A stretch of 64,000 nt of DNA, taken from Phlebotomus papatasi. Taxonomy: Eukaryota > Arthropoda > Insecta > Diptera > Psychodidae. The notes below the pieces were generated by a model that was not told the DNA's origin, did not search any database, and saw only the letters and a program-made list of their open reading frames with translations. The position numbers were made by a program, and so were the translations under genes. The stretch spans positions 68,014,001-68,078,000 of the forward strand of contig NC_077222.1 in assembly GCF_024763615.1 (NCBI RefSeq), written 5' to 3'. Below, piece after piece: positions 26,201 through 37,109 of this stretch. Each line of letters opens with the position of its first letter. The stretch's first letter is position 1.

Positions 26201-28626
26201 TCTTGCTTTGCTCCTTTTCTTCTTTTATTTTGAACCTTTCTTCCTGTTTCTGAAGTCTAATTCTTTTTTTTTCTTGCATAGCCTCTTCTTTTAGTTTTCT
26301 TTAATCATACGAATTGTCACAAAGAACTTCAAACATGAATTTAAAAACTCCATAGAATAATAATAGATACCTGTCCACCTTTGGGCGAAAGCATTACACC
26401 CGTTTCGTCAAGATTAAAGACGCGATCAGGACCAGGAGGAAGTTCCAGAAGATCTTTGGATTTTAAATATTCATGAGTTTTCTCAAACCACTCAGTGATG
26501 TCCTCAGTGGTAATACCAGCTCTTTGGGTTGTGTATGCTTCTGGTGTACGAAGTCTCAATTCTGGGTATCTGTTCAAAAAGCTCTTGAACCAAGAGTATC
26601 CTGGCCTTCCATTGGTTAACTCGTTGACAATCTTGAACTTCTTACAAATAATTTGCACAGTGTTGAAGACTTGATCTTTTGTTATAGGATGCCACTTGTC
26701 ACTGCATCCTAAAATCCATTCAACGAGCTTCCCCCAGAGCATTCTTCCGGACATTTCCCGGTCAGCTTATTAAAAAGTGTTGTTCTTGGCACTCCAAATA
26801 ATACTGACACCTGACTTAGTGACTTTCCTTGACGAAAAGCTTCCAGTGCTTTGTTCACTTGGTCTTGAGTATAGGATTTGTACTTTTTCAATTTATTTGC
26901 CTTTTTACCCATCTGAAATAAAAAGAAAACCCCTGCAATACAATCGTATCTCCGGATGTCCAACTTGTCACTTTTGCTCACGCTTCAAATAAGCACTTTT
27001 TCTTCATACAGTTAGTAATTATATCAAATAAAACCATTACGTACCGTTAACTATCGAGATTAAACACTTTATTCCACTAAAATTTGCCAGAAATATTGAG
27101 AAATGTCAACAGAACCGAAAAACCAAAGTCACTCTTCTTGTGTTTTTATTAGGAAAAAATGGCCGATCGATGTATTTTTTCGACGGTGAAAAGTTACACT
27201 GTCAATTGAGATGAGAATTTTATACGTTAAATCTTATTCAGATGAATGGATTTTCACTTTATTTGCAGCACAAGGAACCAAATAATTAAACTATAACATA
27301 GAAAAATATACTAATTAAAATTTAGTACTGTATTTATCAAGAAAAAATTGCCTGTCCAACTTGTCCCAGCGAAATTTTCCAACTTTTGCCATTGTCCAAC
27401 TTGTACCAATTTACCCTAGAGAGACAGCACTGTAGATCTCATTCACAATCATTGAATTTCAAAAACATATTTACAAAACAAAAGTTATTGTGCGCTGGGC
27501 ATGATACCCAACGTAAAATAATTTTTATTTTGTAAATGTTTTTGAAATTTCAGTGAGAGTGAAAGAGATCTAAGTTTATTCATCTCGCTTTCTCATTTAA
27601 TGCTCAACGCATCATTAATTTTGTTTCTAAACATGTTTTCAAAATTTCCTGTGAGAGTGAGCGAGATATTAAACCTCCATAAGCGATATACAGTAGACTC
27701 TCTCTCAATCGGGCATATGGGGCAAAATCTCATCCAAATTATCGAGAGATTCGGGGGTCTAAGTCATTGTAAATTTCACAAAAAGCGCTCAATAATAAAG
27801 AATAACGATAAATCGCGAGGAACTACAGCGAATTTGAGCAATTTTGCTTTAAAATAAAACGTAGAAATTGTTAAGAAAATTTTTCGCCCGAATGAAAAAG
27901 AGCCGATTGAGCGAGAATCTACTGTAGTGATTAGTAAGTGTTACGTGCACTAACATGTAAGACTTATGTAAAGCATCTTTTTGCTGCTGGGTATTAGCTA
28001 AAAATGTGCAGCTACAGTAGAGTCTCGCTATAGGCCATCGCTCTATAGTCCACAATTTATCGACCGTTGATTTAAAAGCACTGATTTTGAGTTAGGTTAT
28101 GTTTTTTAGTACGCGACGTGCAATGTTTTCATAATCATTTTAATATTTCTGGCAAACTTTATTGAGTAGTTGTGATAATTGTGATCCATAATGAAGAGAG
28201 CGAGGACAAGTACCACAATTGCAAAGAAAGTGGAAGCCGTCGAGCAATTTCAATACTAAAAGTCGTTGATAATTTTAAAAAATAACATGGACTATAGTGC
28301 GACCCAAGTGTCAAATGTGGAACCAAATATGGACTATAGCGAGACTCTACTGTATCATTTATATTTTTCATAATCGACAGTTCGAAAAATCAAAAAATTG
28401 TTAATCACAAACTAATAATTTTATGATTTTTCTAAATCTGTTTTAGGTAAGACCCTAAGATTTTTGCACGCTGTCCATAAGTGATGACTCCACCCTATAT
28501 GCTTCTTTGGATTAAATTTTGAAAAAATAATTTAAAGAGTTATGATATTATTCCTACTATATATATTTTTCATTTTCCGCAGATCACCGCGATCGCAGGC
28601 GAAGTCGGAGCCGCAGTCAGCATTGA
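23233..28626 (+). CDS. Luc7l3: LUC7L3/CROP-type U1 snRNP-associated splicing factor
   Basis: Luc7 proteins stabilise U1 snRNA pairing with weak 5' splice sites. Exons are 23233-23331, 23395-23775, 24199-24557, 24623-24747 and 28583-28626, about 335 aa, in phase throughout. The N terminus MDSARQLLDELMGRNRNLDP is diagnostic of the LUC7L3 branch. The first zinc finger begins FCQYYLVKFCPHDLF with LGQCPKLHD; the second is CEVCGAFLIVGDAQQ with DHLTGKQHLGY. Between them is a charged coiled coil. The C-terminal RS/RD/RE tail (SGGSDRDRERDRERDRDKDR) continues in the last 14-codon exon (RRRSRSRSQH). Intron 1 is 63 bp with no in-frame stop, so its retention would add 21 codons. Intron 4 is 3.8 kb of nested transposons; reading into it stops after two residues (CTATGA). 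Confidence 0.94.
24905..25475. repeat. Alternating-orientation array with GCCCAACGCACAATAA palindromes (left part)
   Basis: Units of about 130-150 bp contain GCCCAACGCACAATAACTTT, TTTTGTAAACATGTTTT, GTGAGAGTGAGCGAGATGAC and their inverses, so successive units face each other. Junctions are palindromic (GCGTCGGGCATAATGCCCAACGC). The array continues at 27435-27680 beyond the nested elements. Confidence 0.8.
25794..27416 (-). mobile_element. pogo-like DNA transposon, internally deleted
   Basis: The termini are GGGTAA... and ...TTACCC, flanked by TA. Just inside, AAATTGG and CCAATTT, then (A)CAAGTTGGAC and GTCCAACTTGT, are inverse motifs. It encodes pieces of a minus-strand transposase (26912-26172). 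It inserted into the CAGTGCTGTC MITE. A shorter relative is at 18958-19819. Confidence 0.88.
26172..26912 (-). pseudogene. pogo/Tigger-type transposase, frameshifted and lacking most of the DDE domain
   Basis: The first part (26912 to about 26745) starts MGKKANKLKKYKSYTQDQVN and has a psq-like helix-turn-helix (GKSLSQVSVLFGVPRTTLFN). After a frameshift near 26740, the frame 26754-26341 continues with a CENP-B-type DNA-binding region (ITKDQVFNTVQIICKKFKI, GRPGYSWFKSFLNRYPEL). It ends with the first catalytic Asp block, RVFNLDETGVMLSPKGGQV. The rest of the catalytic core is absent. At 26300-26172 a lysine/glutamate-rich coiled C terminus (RIRLQKQEERFKIKEEKEQS) remains. The internal deletion makes it inactive. 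Confidence 0.85.
27435..27685. repeat. GCCCAACGCACAATAA array, right part
   Basis: The continuation of 24905-25475 after the nested insertions, with the same TTTGTAAATGTTTTTGAAATT, GTGAGAGTGAAAGAGAT and CTCAACGCA motifs. Confidence 0.7.
27691..27924 (+). mobile_element. Tigger-like MITE (CAGTAGACTCTCTCTCAATCG family), copy 1
   Basis: About 234 bp flanked by TA, with CAGTAGACTCTCTCTCAATC and its inverse GATTGAGCGAGAATCTACTG at the ends. Copy 2, in the opposite orientation, is at 50977-51210. Confidence 0.85.
28015..28352 (+). mobile_element. CAGTAGAGTCTCGCTATAG MITE, copy 2
   Basis: About 338 bp flanked by TA and closely matching 2139-2470 throughout, including TTTATCGACCGTTGATTT and CCGTCGAGCAATTTCA. 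Confidence 0.88.
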
Positions 28627-31341
28627 TGTGATTCCTTCAAAAAAACAAACATTTTAGAGGTACCCCAGAAACTATAAAAAAAATAACCCATGGATCCAGG
28701 TATGTGGAGTTTTTTCCTATAGCAATTGCTTTTTTTTTTACAACATTTCCAATTTTTATTCTTTATTTTTATTATTTTCCAAATATTTTTATTGATATAT
28801 TGCCATGGTTGTGTGAAAGATTATTTTTCCCACAATGATTTCGTTTTTTCTCAGTTATTTCTTTTTTTTAATTTTGTACAAAGTCGTAAAAAAATATTTA
28901 TTTAAAAATGCTAATTTATTGAGTATGGATGGTTCAATGAAACATGTGTGGGAAGAAAAATGCTTTTGAAATGAATTTGTGGTGTGAGAGGAAAAAGGTG
29001 TAGGGGGAATCCTTCTCAGCTGTGGATATTCACACGGAGACAGAGAGAAAAACCAAGTAAAATTATTTTAGAATTTAAACAAATTAAATTGAGATAAAAA
29101 AAAAAGTAGTTAAGAAGAAAACTCTATATAGGTCTTTGATAATGTCTCACAAAGATGTTTGTTGGCCAACACATCTCTCGATAATTGATTAAAACACGGC
29201 GTTCTAAATCAGGTTAGTAACTAATAATACACAAAATTATCCCGCCCATCATGAGGACCGGAGGGCAAAAACAAAGAAAAGAAATTACAAATTATAATCC
29301 TGAACATTTCTCTTCTTTTTCCTCCCCATCATTCGTCTTAAGAAAATGTCTCACAGCCTCATTTGTAGAAAATATTTTGCAACAGTGACAAAAGGCGTCA
29401 AAATGAAAGGTATACCTCTGACTCTTTTCTTTTTTTTTGGTGTGTGTTGACAATAAAAAAAAATATAAAAGAAAATTGTAGGAAAAATATTTAGGTAAAA
29501 GAAATTGAGAGAGAGACGGAAATGGGAGACACACAGAAAATGATAAAAGAAAAAGCGCGCTTAAAATTTGTACACAGCAATGCAACAGCGAGAATTTTCG
29601 AGGTATTTATGAAATAAAATAAAATATGGAATTATATTTCTATTAAACATAAGAACAATTAACTAAAATGTTACATTTTTTTCAAAGATGCCTTTTTTTA
29701 GAGACCGTAGAGACTGAGATATAAGATTAAAAAAAAAAAACAGAAAACAAATGATACTGTGATAAAATTATTTATTACAGAAGGAAAACCTTTAAAAAAA
29801 CCCAAAGTACGAAAAGAAAACACAGAAAGAGAAGCAAATTTTCCGTGTTTCTGGTGTGTGTTGTGCTCTTGTTTTTATTATTTATTTTTCTACCACATAA
29901 AAATCTTTCAATAGAAGACCCAAGAAAAAGAAACAGTTTTTCAAAGGACAAAGACAAGAAAAAAGAGACATTAGAAAAATGAGCTCAAAAACGAAAGAAA
30001 AAGAAACTTATAAATTATGTGTTAAATTCGTGCGAATTTTGTGATTTTCATGTGTGGATGTTTTGGGTTAAAAAAGATCTTCTCTGCTACTTTAGGATAT
30101 TTGCAGAAAGATGGAAATGATCGTGGTCAACTCTAAATCATCTTGTGTGTTAATTTTGAAAGAAAAAAAAAAGAAAAACATACCAAAAGAAAAAGAACAT
30201 AATTGTGAACATTTGCAAAACAAAAAAACTGTAGAGCGAAGTATTTAGGACATCACCCAAAGGATTTGTTTGGACTTCATTCGGCCAATTCCTCGAGGGA
30301 TTCACAGAAGGATTCCAGAGATGGATATAGAGAGAGAGTTACAGCCTAAAAATATACTGGAGGTGCGTTCAAATGATTTTTTCATTTTACTTTAATTTTA
30401 AACTCTGTATAGAAAATATCTATGCATTATGCTAATGAACATTTAAAAATAACCAAAAGGAAAAATGTGGAGAGAAATTAATAAGAAAGAGAAGGAAGTT
30501 AATTGAGTGGAAAAGCTGAAAAGGAAATATTTTCCTTAAGAATATGAATGTTTTTTTTTCTTCTAATTTTCTTTTTAATTAGCAAAGTGTACTTGAGAGA
30601 TATTTTCATCTCTAAAAATGAAAGAACTATTTTAATCTAAGACTATATAATTTTGTTTTTTTTTTTTGATATACAACTATGACAAAGTTTTGAAAGAAGT
30701 CCTCAATCACGTTAGATAAAAAGAAAGTAATATAATTATTGCAAGAAAGATAAATTAATATAGATGTCTTTAAATGCGATTATCTTTATAAAAGAAAAAA
30801 AACTTGTAAAGTTTGCACATTAGTGGCTAAACTACATTCTGTCCCATTCTTAGCGCAATCCTCATAAACTATGAAAATCCGGGGTAAAACTCACGAAAAT
30901 AATTAGATGAAATCTTAGGTCATCTTACTTTTTATGTTTAGAAAAGTGGAACGTGTCTTGGATTTAGAGGAAGTGGTGTGCTGTATAAGATGACAGGTTT
31001 TGTTCTTGGCTAAAATTCTACTTACATTCATTCAATCGTCATGATGAAGTAAACAGTAACTAATTTTGTTTAATGACGTAGGAAAATTTGATATTTGATT
31101 TATACATAGCGAACAATGAGGTAATTTTGAACAGAATCTTATTTTGAAATTCAAGATTTCCTCACTGTTTGAAATGGGCAAAGAGGAAAAGAAGTCCAAA
31201 GAAAGTGAAGAAAGAGAATAACGAAGAGAAAGATAGGAGCGTTATTCATTGTCTATTTCATTTAACCTTCTAAAACTAGAAAGAAATCTCAAATATTTAA
31301 AATTACAGAGGAAAGTGGGACTATTTTGATCTGCGGGTCTA

Positions 31342-31563
31342 GGAGAAAGCGCGCTACCTTCGGACGACTCAAGCTTCGGACAATTCAATTTTTTCTCTGT
31401 TCCTTATGGATTTCACCCATGGCTCTTTTTTTGAAAATTATAATATTGCTATCTATTATAATATTATATTATAATGGGCCAAATTAATTTATAACACATT
31501 GAAAAGAATGATTTGTGCGAAGCATAAAACGTTCGAAGCTTTCGAAGGTAACGCACTTTCCCC
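31342..31563. mobile_element. GGGGAAAGCGCGCTACCTTCGG MITE, copy 2
   Basis: About 222 bp flanked by TA (CTAGGAGAAAGCGCGC ... GCACTTTCCCCTA), matching 5003-5225 including TTTATAACACATTGAAAA. Confidence 0.82.
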
Positions 31564-31640
31564 TAAAGGAAACTGGATTTTAATATGATGTAATTTGAAG
31601 GATAGACAAAAGAATTGTGGCTCCAAATAAAATAATTATA

Positions 31641-31855
31641 GGGGAGACCGGGGCAGTAGTAAACATGGGGTAGCACAAAATACTGATATTTATGTCTACC
31701 CAACTTGGACTTATGTCAGCCATTTCTTCAGTAGACAAAAACCCCTATTTTATCTATCAATTCATATAGTTCTCGTCTTATGAAGCCTCTAATATCTAAT
31801 TAAAAAAAAATTCAGTGTTTACTGCTACCCCGCGTTTACCTGCCCCAGTTTCCCC
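31641..31855. mobile_element. MITE with GGGGA(A)ACTGGGGCA termini
   Basis: 215 bp flanked by TA. Ends GGGGAGACCGGGGCAGTAGT and CTGCCCCAGTTTCCCC are inverse. The GTAGCAC and GTTTACTGCTACCCC blocks pair inside. The termini match those of the 1161-bp elements at 38927 and 59920. Confidence 0.82.
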
Positions 31856-32065
31856 TAAGGACCAGATTCACTTATAAAAAGGCGAAAAAATCATATACTA
31901 ATTTAGGCTCACCTCCCTCTACTCTGCTTAATTTTTTTGGATATTTTTTAAGTTATTCAAAATACTTCATACGAGATGTACAGGACGCTAGTAGTCTTGA
32001 TGTTGAATTCGAAGAGAAACAATCTTGAAGATTCTGGTTTTCCCTCTACATCTAGATATTTCAGC

Positions 32066-32212
32066 TTAACCCTTTAAGAACGAGAAGATCAAAAATTGAA
32101 GGTCAGAAAAATTCATTTTTTCTAACTTTTTAGAACAAAATGCAACTTTAGAAGGCTGTGGGAAAAGTTTCATTTTTGGTCACAGGTGACCCAATCGTCC
32201 TTAAAGGGTTAA
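32066..32212. mobile_element. TTAA-flanked MITE, CCCTTTAAGGACGA termini
   Basis: 147 bp including TTAA on both sides. Ends are CCCTTTAAGAACGA and TCGTCCTTAAAGGG, with GGTCACAGGTGACCC beside the right end. Relatives are at 54039-54432 and 54678-54846. TTAA plus CCC termini are piggyBac-like. Confidence 0.78.
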
Positions 32213-33139
32213 AGACACAAATGTTTCATTATTTAGTTCAGAATTTAAGACACTTTTTCCTTGGATACTGCCAAAAATTTATTATAACACTGAAAGTCAT
32301 GGAAAACTCGCAATAGACAAAGAAGCAGCAGAATAATGCAGAATGTTGCAAGGACTATGCAATTTGTTGAGCGGTAAAGCGGGCAGAACCCTTATTACAC
32401 AAGTGTTCTGATTAAAAAAAAAAAACTTTTTACATAATTCTGACTTTATTATCTTATTTGATGACATTTGACATCTTATTTGATCACAAAATGACTTTTG
32501 CATTACAAATTTCGAAAACACTACTTTCGAAAATATAAAATTTTGTGGAAAAAAATGATATCTGGGAAATACGACTTGTACTGTGGGTCCCGTGATTACA
32601 CATATTTTCGGGACCGAAGAAAATCCCACGAAATAGCTATATGCATACAGAAAATTTTTCTTTCGAATAAGTTACAGAAACGCCGTAAAATATGCAAATT
32701 ATAGTTAACGCCAATTTCTCGGGCTATTTTCAGCGCCAACGGTTCATAAGAAGTTCATTTCAAATTCACCATCTTAAAAAATTGCCCTACATTTAGGGGT
32801 ATTTCAAAAATTATTTCATAAACTCGCTCCTAGTGGTAGGCAAAGATACATATATATGTTTATATATTCCCACTTATCCATAATCCCGATATGCACAGTT
32901 CCGATACCCCCTGTATATTTTCAAATATCCAATGTTAAAGAGAAACTAATTGAACTTAAATTAGCTTGAATATAGTTCATAAATGCTTGGCAAATGAGTC
33001 ATGAAAAATTTTTCAGATGCATGGAACTATCCCGCCCTCCTCTATAAATTTTATATTTAATAATGGAGTATGAAAGGTCACTGTTTCTGGAGGCAAAGAT
33101 CTCCCATGTGCTTATGGGAAAGCTGGGATCGTGTTTGAA

Positions 33140-33800
33140 AAGGGCTCTTACGATTTCTTTTTTTTTTGGATAGGTTTTGGGAATAGCCTAGGTCCTAGGT
33201 GATCATTTCGCCCATAAATAGTTATGACTGAAAAAAATTTTGGCATTGAATTTTCGAAAATCAAAGTTTAATGACTCTCTGAGAGGTTCATTTTTCAACC
33301 GATTTGCTTGAATTTGGATTTTTTGGAAAGGTCTTAAAATTGTCAATCAGCTGCATTGGTTTTAATTGGTAGTGAAAGGATAAATTGTCAAATTTCCAAT
33401 GAGATGATTTTCGGGTAATTTATGAACTAGGGGTGACATGATAACTTTTTTTTCGGCAATCGACTAGATTCTGAAAAATTGAAAGGATAGCTGTAGTTTT
33501 TGTAGCTAATATAAATAATTTTCAACAGTCACATTCTTTTCAGAATGATACAATAAATGGTATGGTAATGTTTTAAATCCGTTATTCACTAAACTAAACA
33601 TCGTAGATACAGATTTATCGATATTATCGATTCGATATTATGGAAGAGTTATTATCCCACCCCAGTTTAAATCGATAATCAGCTGTCCTGGAGACAAAAA
33701 TTATGTGAAAAATAGAATTCATGAAGAGGTCTATCTCGTGGATATCGTGAGTTCGAGCACTCCGCAGAGCTAGGACGCTTTGCCATTTTTTTCTCAAAAT
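33140..33800. repeat. Dispersed repeat with GGATAGGTTTTGG and GTGAGTTCGAGCA motifs
   Basis: Shares GGATAnGTTTTgG, CATTTCGCCCA, TTTTCGAAAATCAAAGTTTA and, at its right end, GTGAGTTCGAGCACTCCGCA with 10797-11150 and 45335-45710. GGATATTT/GAGTTCGAGCA recalls an RNA polymerase III B box, but no A box was found. Confidence 0.45.
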
Positions 33801-34635
33801 AGTCCATCAGATAAACATCAAAAGGAAAGGGTAGGATATAGTTTACTTTACTATATAGATTACTTTCGGAAATACACGTTTTAGGGATAATAAAATCATC
33901 TAGGAATTGTCCTGTATCATTTCAGATAGCCAATACCCAGGACAAACTAATGGGACTTCATTTGACCATAACTTCGCTATCGTTTAGTAAATGAGATTTG
34001 AATTAAAGTTCATGAACTGCCCTACCCTCCCCTACAACATTTACTTTTATTTATTTTGCTCATTCAATTTATGTTCCATGTTTTTTTTTTTAATTTCTTT
34101 TGCATTATAAAGAGAGGAATAAAAACCAATTCTCGTTGAACTTCGATTAAATCCTAAGCTAAGATAGTTTTGATCAAAAAATTGTCAAATTGGCTTGCTG
34201 CATATGTTGCGATTCCGAAACGTTAAAGCATGATGCATATGCATTTTATGAATTTTTGATTTTTTTCTAAATTTTAATTACATCCAAGTCCAAGATCAAC
34301 AAAATCAAGTATAAACAGCATAATCTATAAATTCTAATTCGTAAAAAAACCTAGTTTTGAAATCTCAAAACATTTTTTTTAAATTTGGGATTTGCGCTAA
34401 GAATGGCACAAATGTCGTGCACGAGATTCTACCTCTTTTTCCCATCGCTCTTGCAATTTGTTTTTCCATCATATCAGAGAGAAATTTTAAGTCTCTCGAA
34501 AAATTTCAAAAACCATTTTATTCATTTTATTTTCCTGAGTGAACTTGTATATCGTGTAAATTGCATCCATTTAAAAAAAAATCTCCATAACTTTATAGAA
34601 AGTCAAACAGTGAAAGTTTCAATGTAATGGAACAT

Positions 34636-34641
34636 TTTATT
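34636..34641 (-). promoter_or_regulatory. Poly(A) signal of the WDR74-like gene
   Basis: TTTATT on the plus strand, about 45 bp past the stop codon. Confidence 0.55.
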
Positions 34642-34683
34642 TAAAAGAAAAATAAAATAAAAGAAAAAATTCTCTTCGGAAAA

Positions 34684-35920
34684 TTAATTGCTGAATTTTC
34701 TTTTCCGCTTGAGTCTCTTCAAGAGTTTATCTGGTTTATCATCATGAAAATACTCTGTTACAATTTCATCCTCTTCCTCCTCGTCTGATGGGATTTCTTG
34801 AGCCATTTTTTTGGATTCTTGGAGGTCTTCTGATGCCTCTTCATTTGTTACACTGGTCGTACCATTTGTTGTCTCTTCGGCGGTTTTAATGAGGACTTGA
34901 GAGGGTTTTGTCTTCACGTAGCACTGATAGAGGATTGTGTTGTCGATTGTTGAGTGAATCCTCACGTAGCGTTCCAAGGAAGTTGAACACAGAAATTTGC
35001 CTGTTTTGTCTAATGTCAAGTCTGTGATGCTTCCAATTGAACCTTTGTACGTGTGAATTGGGAATTTCAGGCTTCTTGTGTCAAATGCACGAATCCCACC
35101 GGTTGTTAGGCCCACGTAGACGATATTCTCGTGAGTCTTCAGGCAAGTGAAAGCCATGGGCTCCTTGTCCTTCGGCACAAATTGATGAACTGGACGTCTC
35201 TGCTTCCGGATGTCATACGTTCGGATATATCCATATCTCGATGCAGTGACGAGGTTATTGCAGTCCAAGAAACCAATGTCTGAATCCCAAACGGGAACTT
35301 CGAGCTGAAGACTGTCGTGGGGAACATTTTTCGATGAGAAAATCGGAGTTTCTTGCTCAATATTCCACACTTTGAGATTATTCTTTCTGTCCTTGCCTCC
35401 AGTGGCTAGGAGACTTTGATTGTGCTTACACTGTCGCATCCGGGAGATATCTGTCCCGGCTATTAGGGTCTGGATCTCCTTCCCATTACCCAAAATATGG
35501 ATCTGTCCAGATTTCGCAGCTCCAATGATTTTTCCATCAACCCGACAAACTCCAACGACAGCTCCTTCAGGGATGCTTTTACACAGGGTGAAGGTGTTCT
35601 TGGGTAAATCATAAACTTGTATAACGCTGTCATTTCTTCCCAGAAGGATTTCAGTCTCCTCCTCATTGCCCCAACGAAGTGTCGTTATTCCCTGTCCTGG
35701 CTCTAAGTCTGAGATTTTCTGAAGATTGACTGGCTTGTAGGGTGTCTCACTAGTCAGATCATACTCTGAAATGTTAATTATTTTTCAAAATAATTGATTT
35801 TTTTGGATATAATTAAAATGTGAGGTTAGAATTCTTACCTTTGAGAGCTCCAACTTGACTTCCAACAAATACACGATTTTTCTCTGTGTAACTGGATTGT
35901 TTAGAATTCCTAGAGATCAT
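34684..35920 (-). CDS. Wdr74: WDR74/Nsa1-like WD-repeat protein (60S ribosome biogenesis)
   Basis: WDR74 (yeast Nsa1) is a nucleolar seven-blade propeller in pre-60S particles, removed by the NVL/Rix7 ATPase. Two exons, 35920-35839 and 35765-34684, give 387 aa; human WDR74 has 385. The start MISRNSKQSSYTEKNRVFVG leads into GSQVGALK-EYDL. Propeller signatures include TTLRWGNEEETEILLGRND, KHNQSLLATGGKDRKNNLKV and the family hallmark VPVWDSDIGFLD, then YIRTYDIRKQRRPVHQF. The acidic and lysine-rich tail (PSDEEEEDEIVTEYFHDD, LKRLKRKRKF) is a likely nucleolar signal. An upstream in-frame extension (MLFVLSLFTF...) is open but hydrophobic and less plausible. It is followed 369 bp upstream by GMF on the same strand. 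Confidence 0.92.
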
Positions 35921-36100
35921 CTTCCGTAAATTCTCTAGCTTTCTTTTAGGATTTCGCAGGAAAATAAGCAGAAAACCGTGTAGATTAAATGTAAACAAAC
36001 TCAGCACGAATAACACGTGTTTTTGACAATAGTATTGCCCGATAAACCCAAAATCAGCTGTTCCGGATGGAAAATTTTCCGTTTGGCCTCTCCCTGTTTG

Positions 36101-36106
36101 TTTATT
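36101..36106 (-). promoter_or_regulatory. Possible poly(A) signal of GMF
   Basis: TTTATT on the plus strand, about 185 bp past the GMF stop and about 180 bp upstream of the WDR74 start, so GMF's 3' UTR and WDR74's promoter are nearly adjacent. Confidence 0.45.
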
Positions 36107-36288
36107 GAAATAAACACAAACAATTTTCCAGTCTAACGACGATTTTAATGGGAAATATCATCTCAAGAGATACACAATACTCGTCGTTTAGATGAAAAAA
36201 TGGGATTTGGGGCATAAAAGCCTCGAATACATTAGGAAATTTGGCAATGCTTTCATGGTTCTTTGTCTTTTGTGTGAGCTCTCTCAAT

Positions 36289-36766
36289 TCACTTTAGCTT
36301 CTCTCTCAGCCATTCATCCGTGAAATCATCCAATTCCCTCACCTCATACACTCTTGTGAGATCAGCTTCACGCTGGAGGGCCACCTTGGTGCCAGCGTAC
36401 AGCATCTGGAGTTCCATTTGGCTGTCCCGTGGTGTATAGAAAATGAAGCACATTGGGAAGGAAATCCTCTTGTCTTCGTGCTCCATTCGGTAACTGTAGA
36501 TTACATAGCGTGGCTGATGACCAGGCAGTTGCTCCTGAAGATCCTCCACTGATACATCATCCAGTTGATCCTCAAGGATCACCAATTGCTTCTCTCGATC
36601 AATTTTCAGGATCAGCGCTGAATTCGTTGTACTCTTGCGGAATCTGAATTTTTTCAGTTCCTCCCTGACTTCTGGACTGATGTCACACAGTTTATCGGCC
36701 TACAAAAACCAAGGAAATTGTCAATTAGACCCCCCAGAGAGAGTGATCAAGAGAATGACTCACCAT
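36289..36766 (-). CDS. GMF: Glia maturation factor (ADF-homology domain; Arp2/3 debranching factor)
   Basis: GMF binds Arp2/3 and removes actin branches rather than cutting filaments. The first coding exon is only the ATG (36766-36764), which ends directly at GTGAGT; the second exon is 36699-36289, giving 137 aa, the usual size. The protein begins MADKLCDISPEVREELKKFR and contains LPGHQPRYVIYSYRMEHEDK, RISFPMCFIFYTPRDSQMEL and ends DDFTDEWLREKLK, all GMF signatures that separate it from cofilin. A separate exon for the start codon alone is unusual but the acceptor (TTTTTGTAG) and frame fit. It is head-to-head with spermidine synthase. Confidence 0.95.
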
Positions 36767-37109
36767 ATCTTCGCTCTATCGGTGCTGAGTTGGACAATTT
36801 CCTTTGGACTTTTGGACTGAATTTGTCAACGGCGGGCAAGAGTATCACATTGGCAAGAAATAGAGAGATAAATCACGAATTTTCACACTCTATTGCTATT
36901 TTTTCATCTCTCTCTGAGGAACAATATAAAAAAGACTCCAACACCCACCCAAACAAAAAGCAAACTGGCATGATAGAAAGTGTTGCCCGATTTGACAACA
37001 CATTAAACTTGCATGTCAGCGTGCTAACACGTGGTTCCCAACCTTTTTGGGTTTGTTGATTTTGTGGCTGTACCTTGTGATTTAGTAATCTCCGTGACAT
37101 TCTCTAGCA
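36767..37109. promoter_or_regulatory. Divergent promoter between GMF and spermidine synthase
   Basis: The two start codons are 343 bp apart on opposite strands, so both promoters and 5' UTRs must fit here. No TATA box is obvious. The small frames in it (36718-37100) have no support. Confidence 0.65.

Larger units (their letters stand above)
25478..27432. mobile_element. MITE with CAGTGCTGTCTCTCTATATGCAC termini, split by a pogo-like element
   Basis: The left terminus is CAGTGCTGTCTCTCTATATG. The right terminus GAGAGACAGCACTG is complete only if the insert 25794-27416 and one TA are removed; then GTGCATATA joins GAGAGAC to give a perfect 23-bp inverse. TA lies on both outer sides. About 330 bp of original element. 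Confidence 0.85.
28627..34683. other. Long intergenic region / LUC7L3 3' flank
   Basis: 28627 to about 30400 is A-rich, low in repeats and probably includes the LUC7L3 3' UTR (AATAAA at 29613-29618). From 31300 on it is mostly transposon copies (31342-31563, 31641-31855, 32066-32212) and dispersed repeats (32500-32700; 33140-33800). I see no gene. A short open stretch at 30321 (MDIERELQPKNILE before GTGCGT) is discussed under rejected items. Confidence 0.5.

Noticed and set aside
30321..30362. Possible first exon MDIERELQPKNILE followed by GTGCGT
   Set aside because: Short, A-rich context, no acceptor-linked downstream coding exon on the plus strand before the oppositely oriented WDR74 gene.
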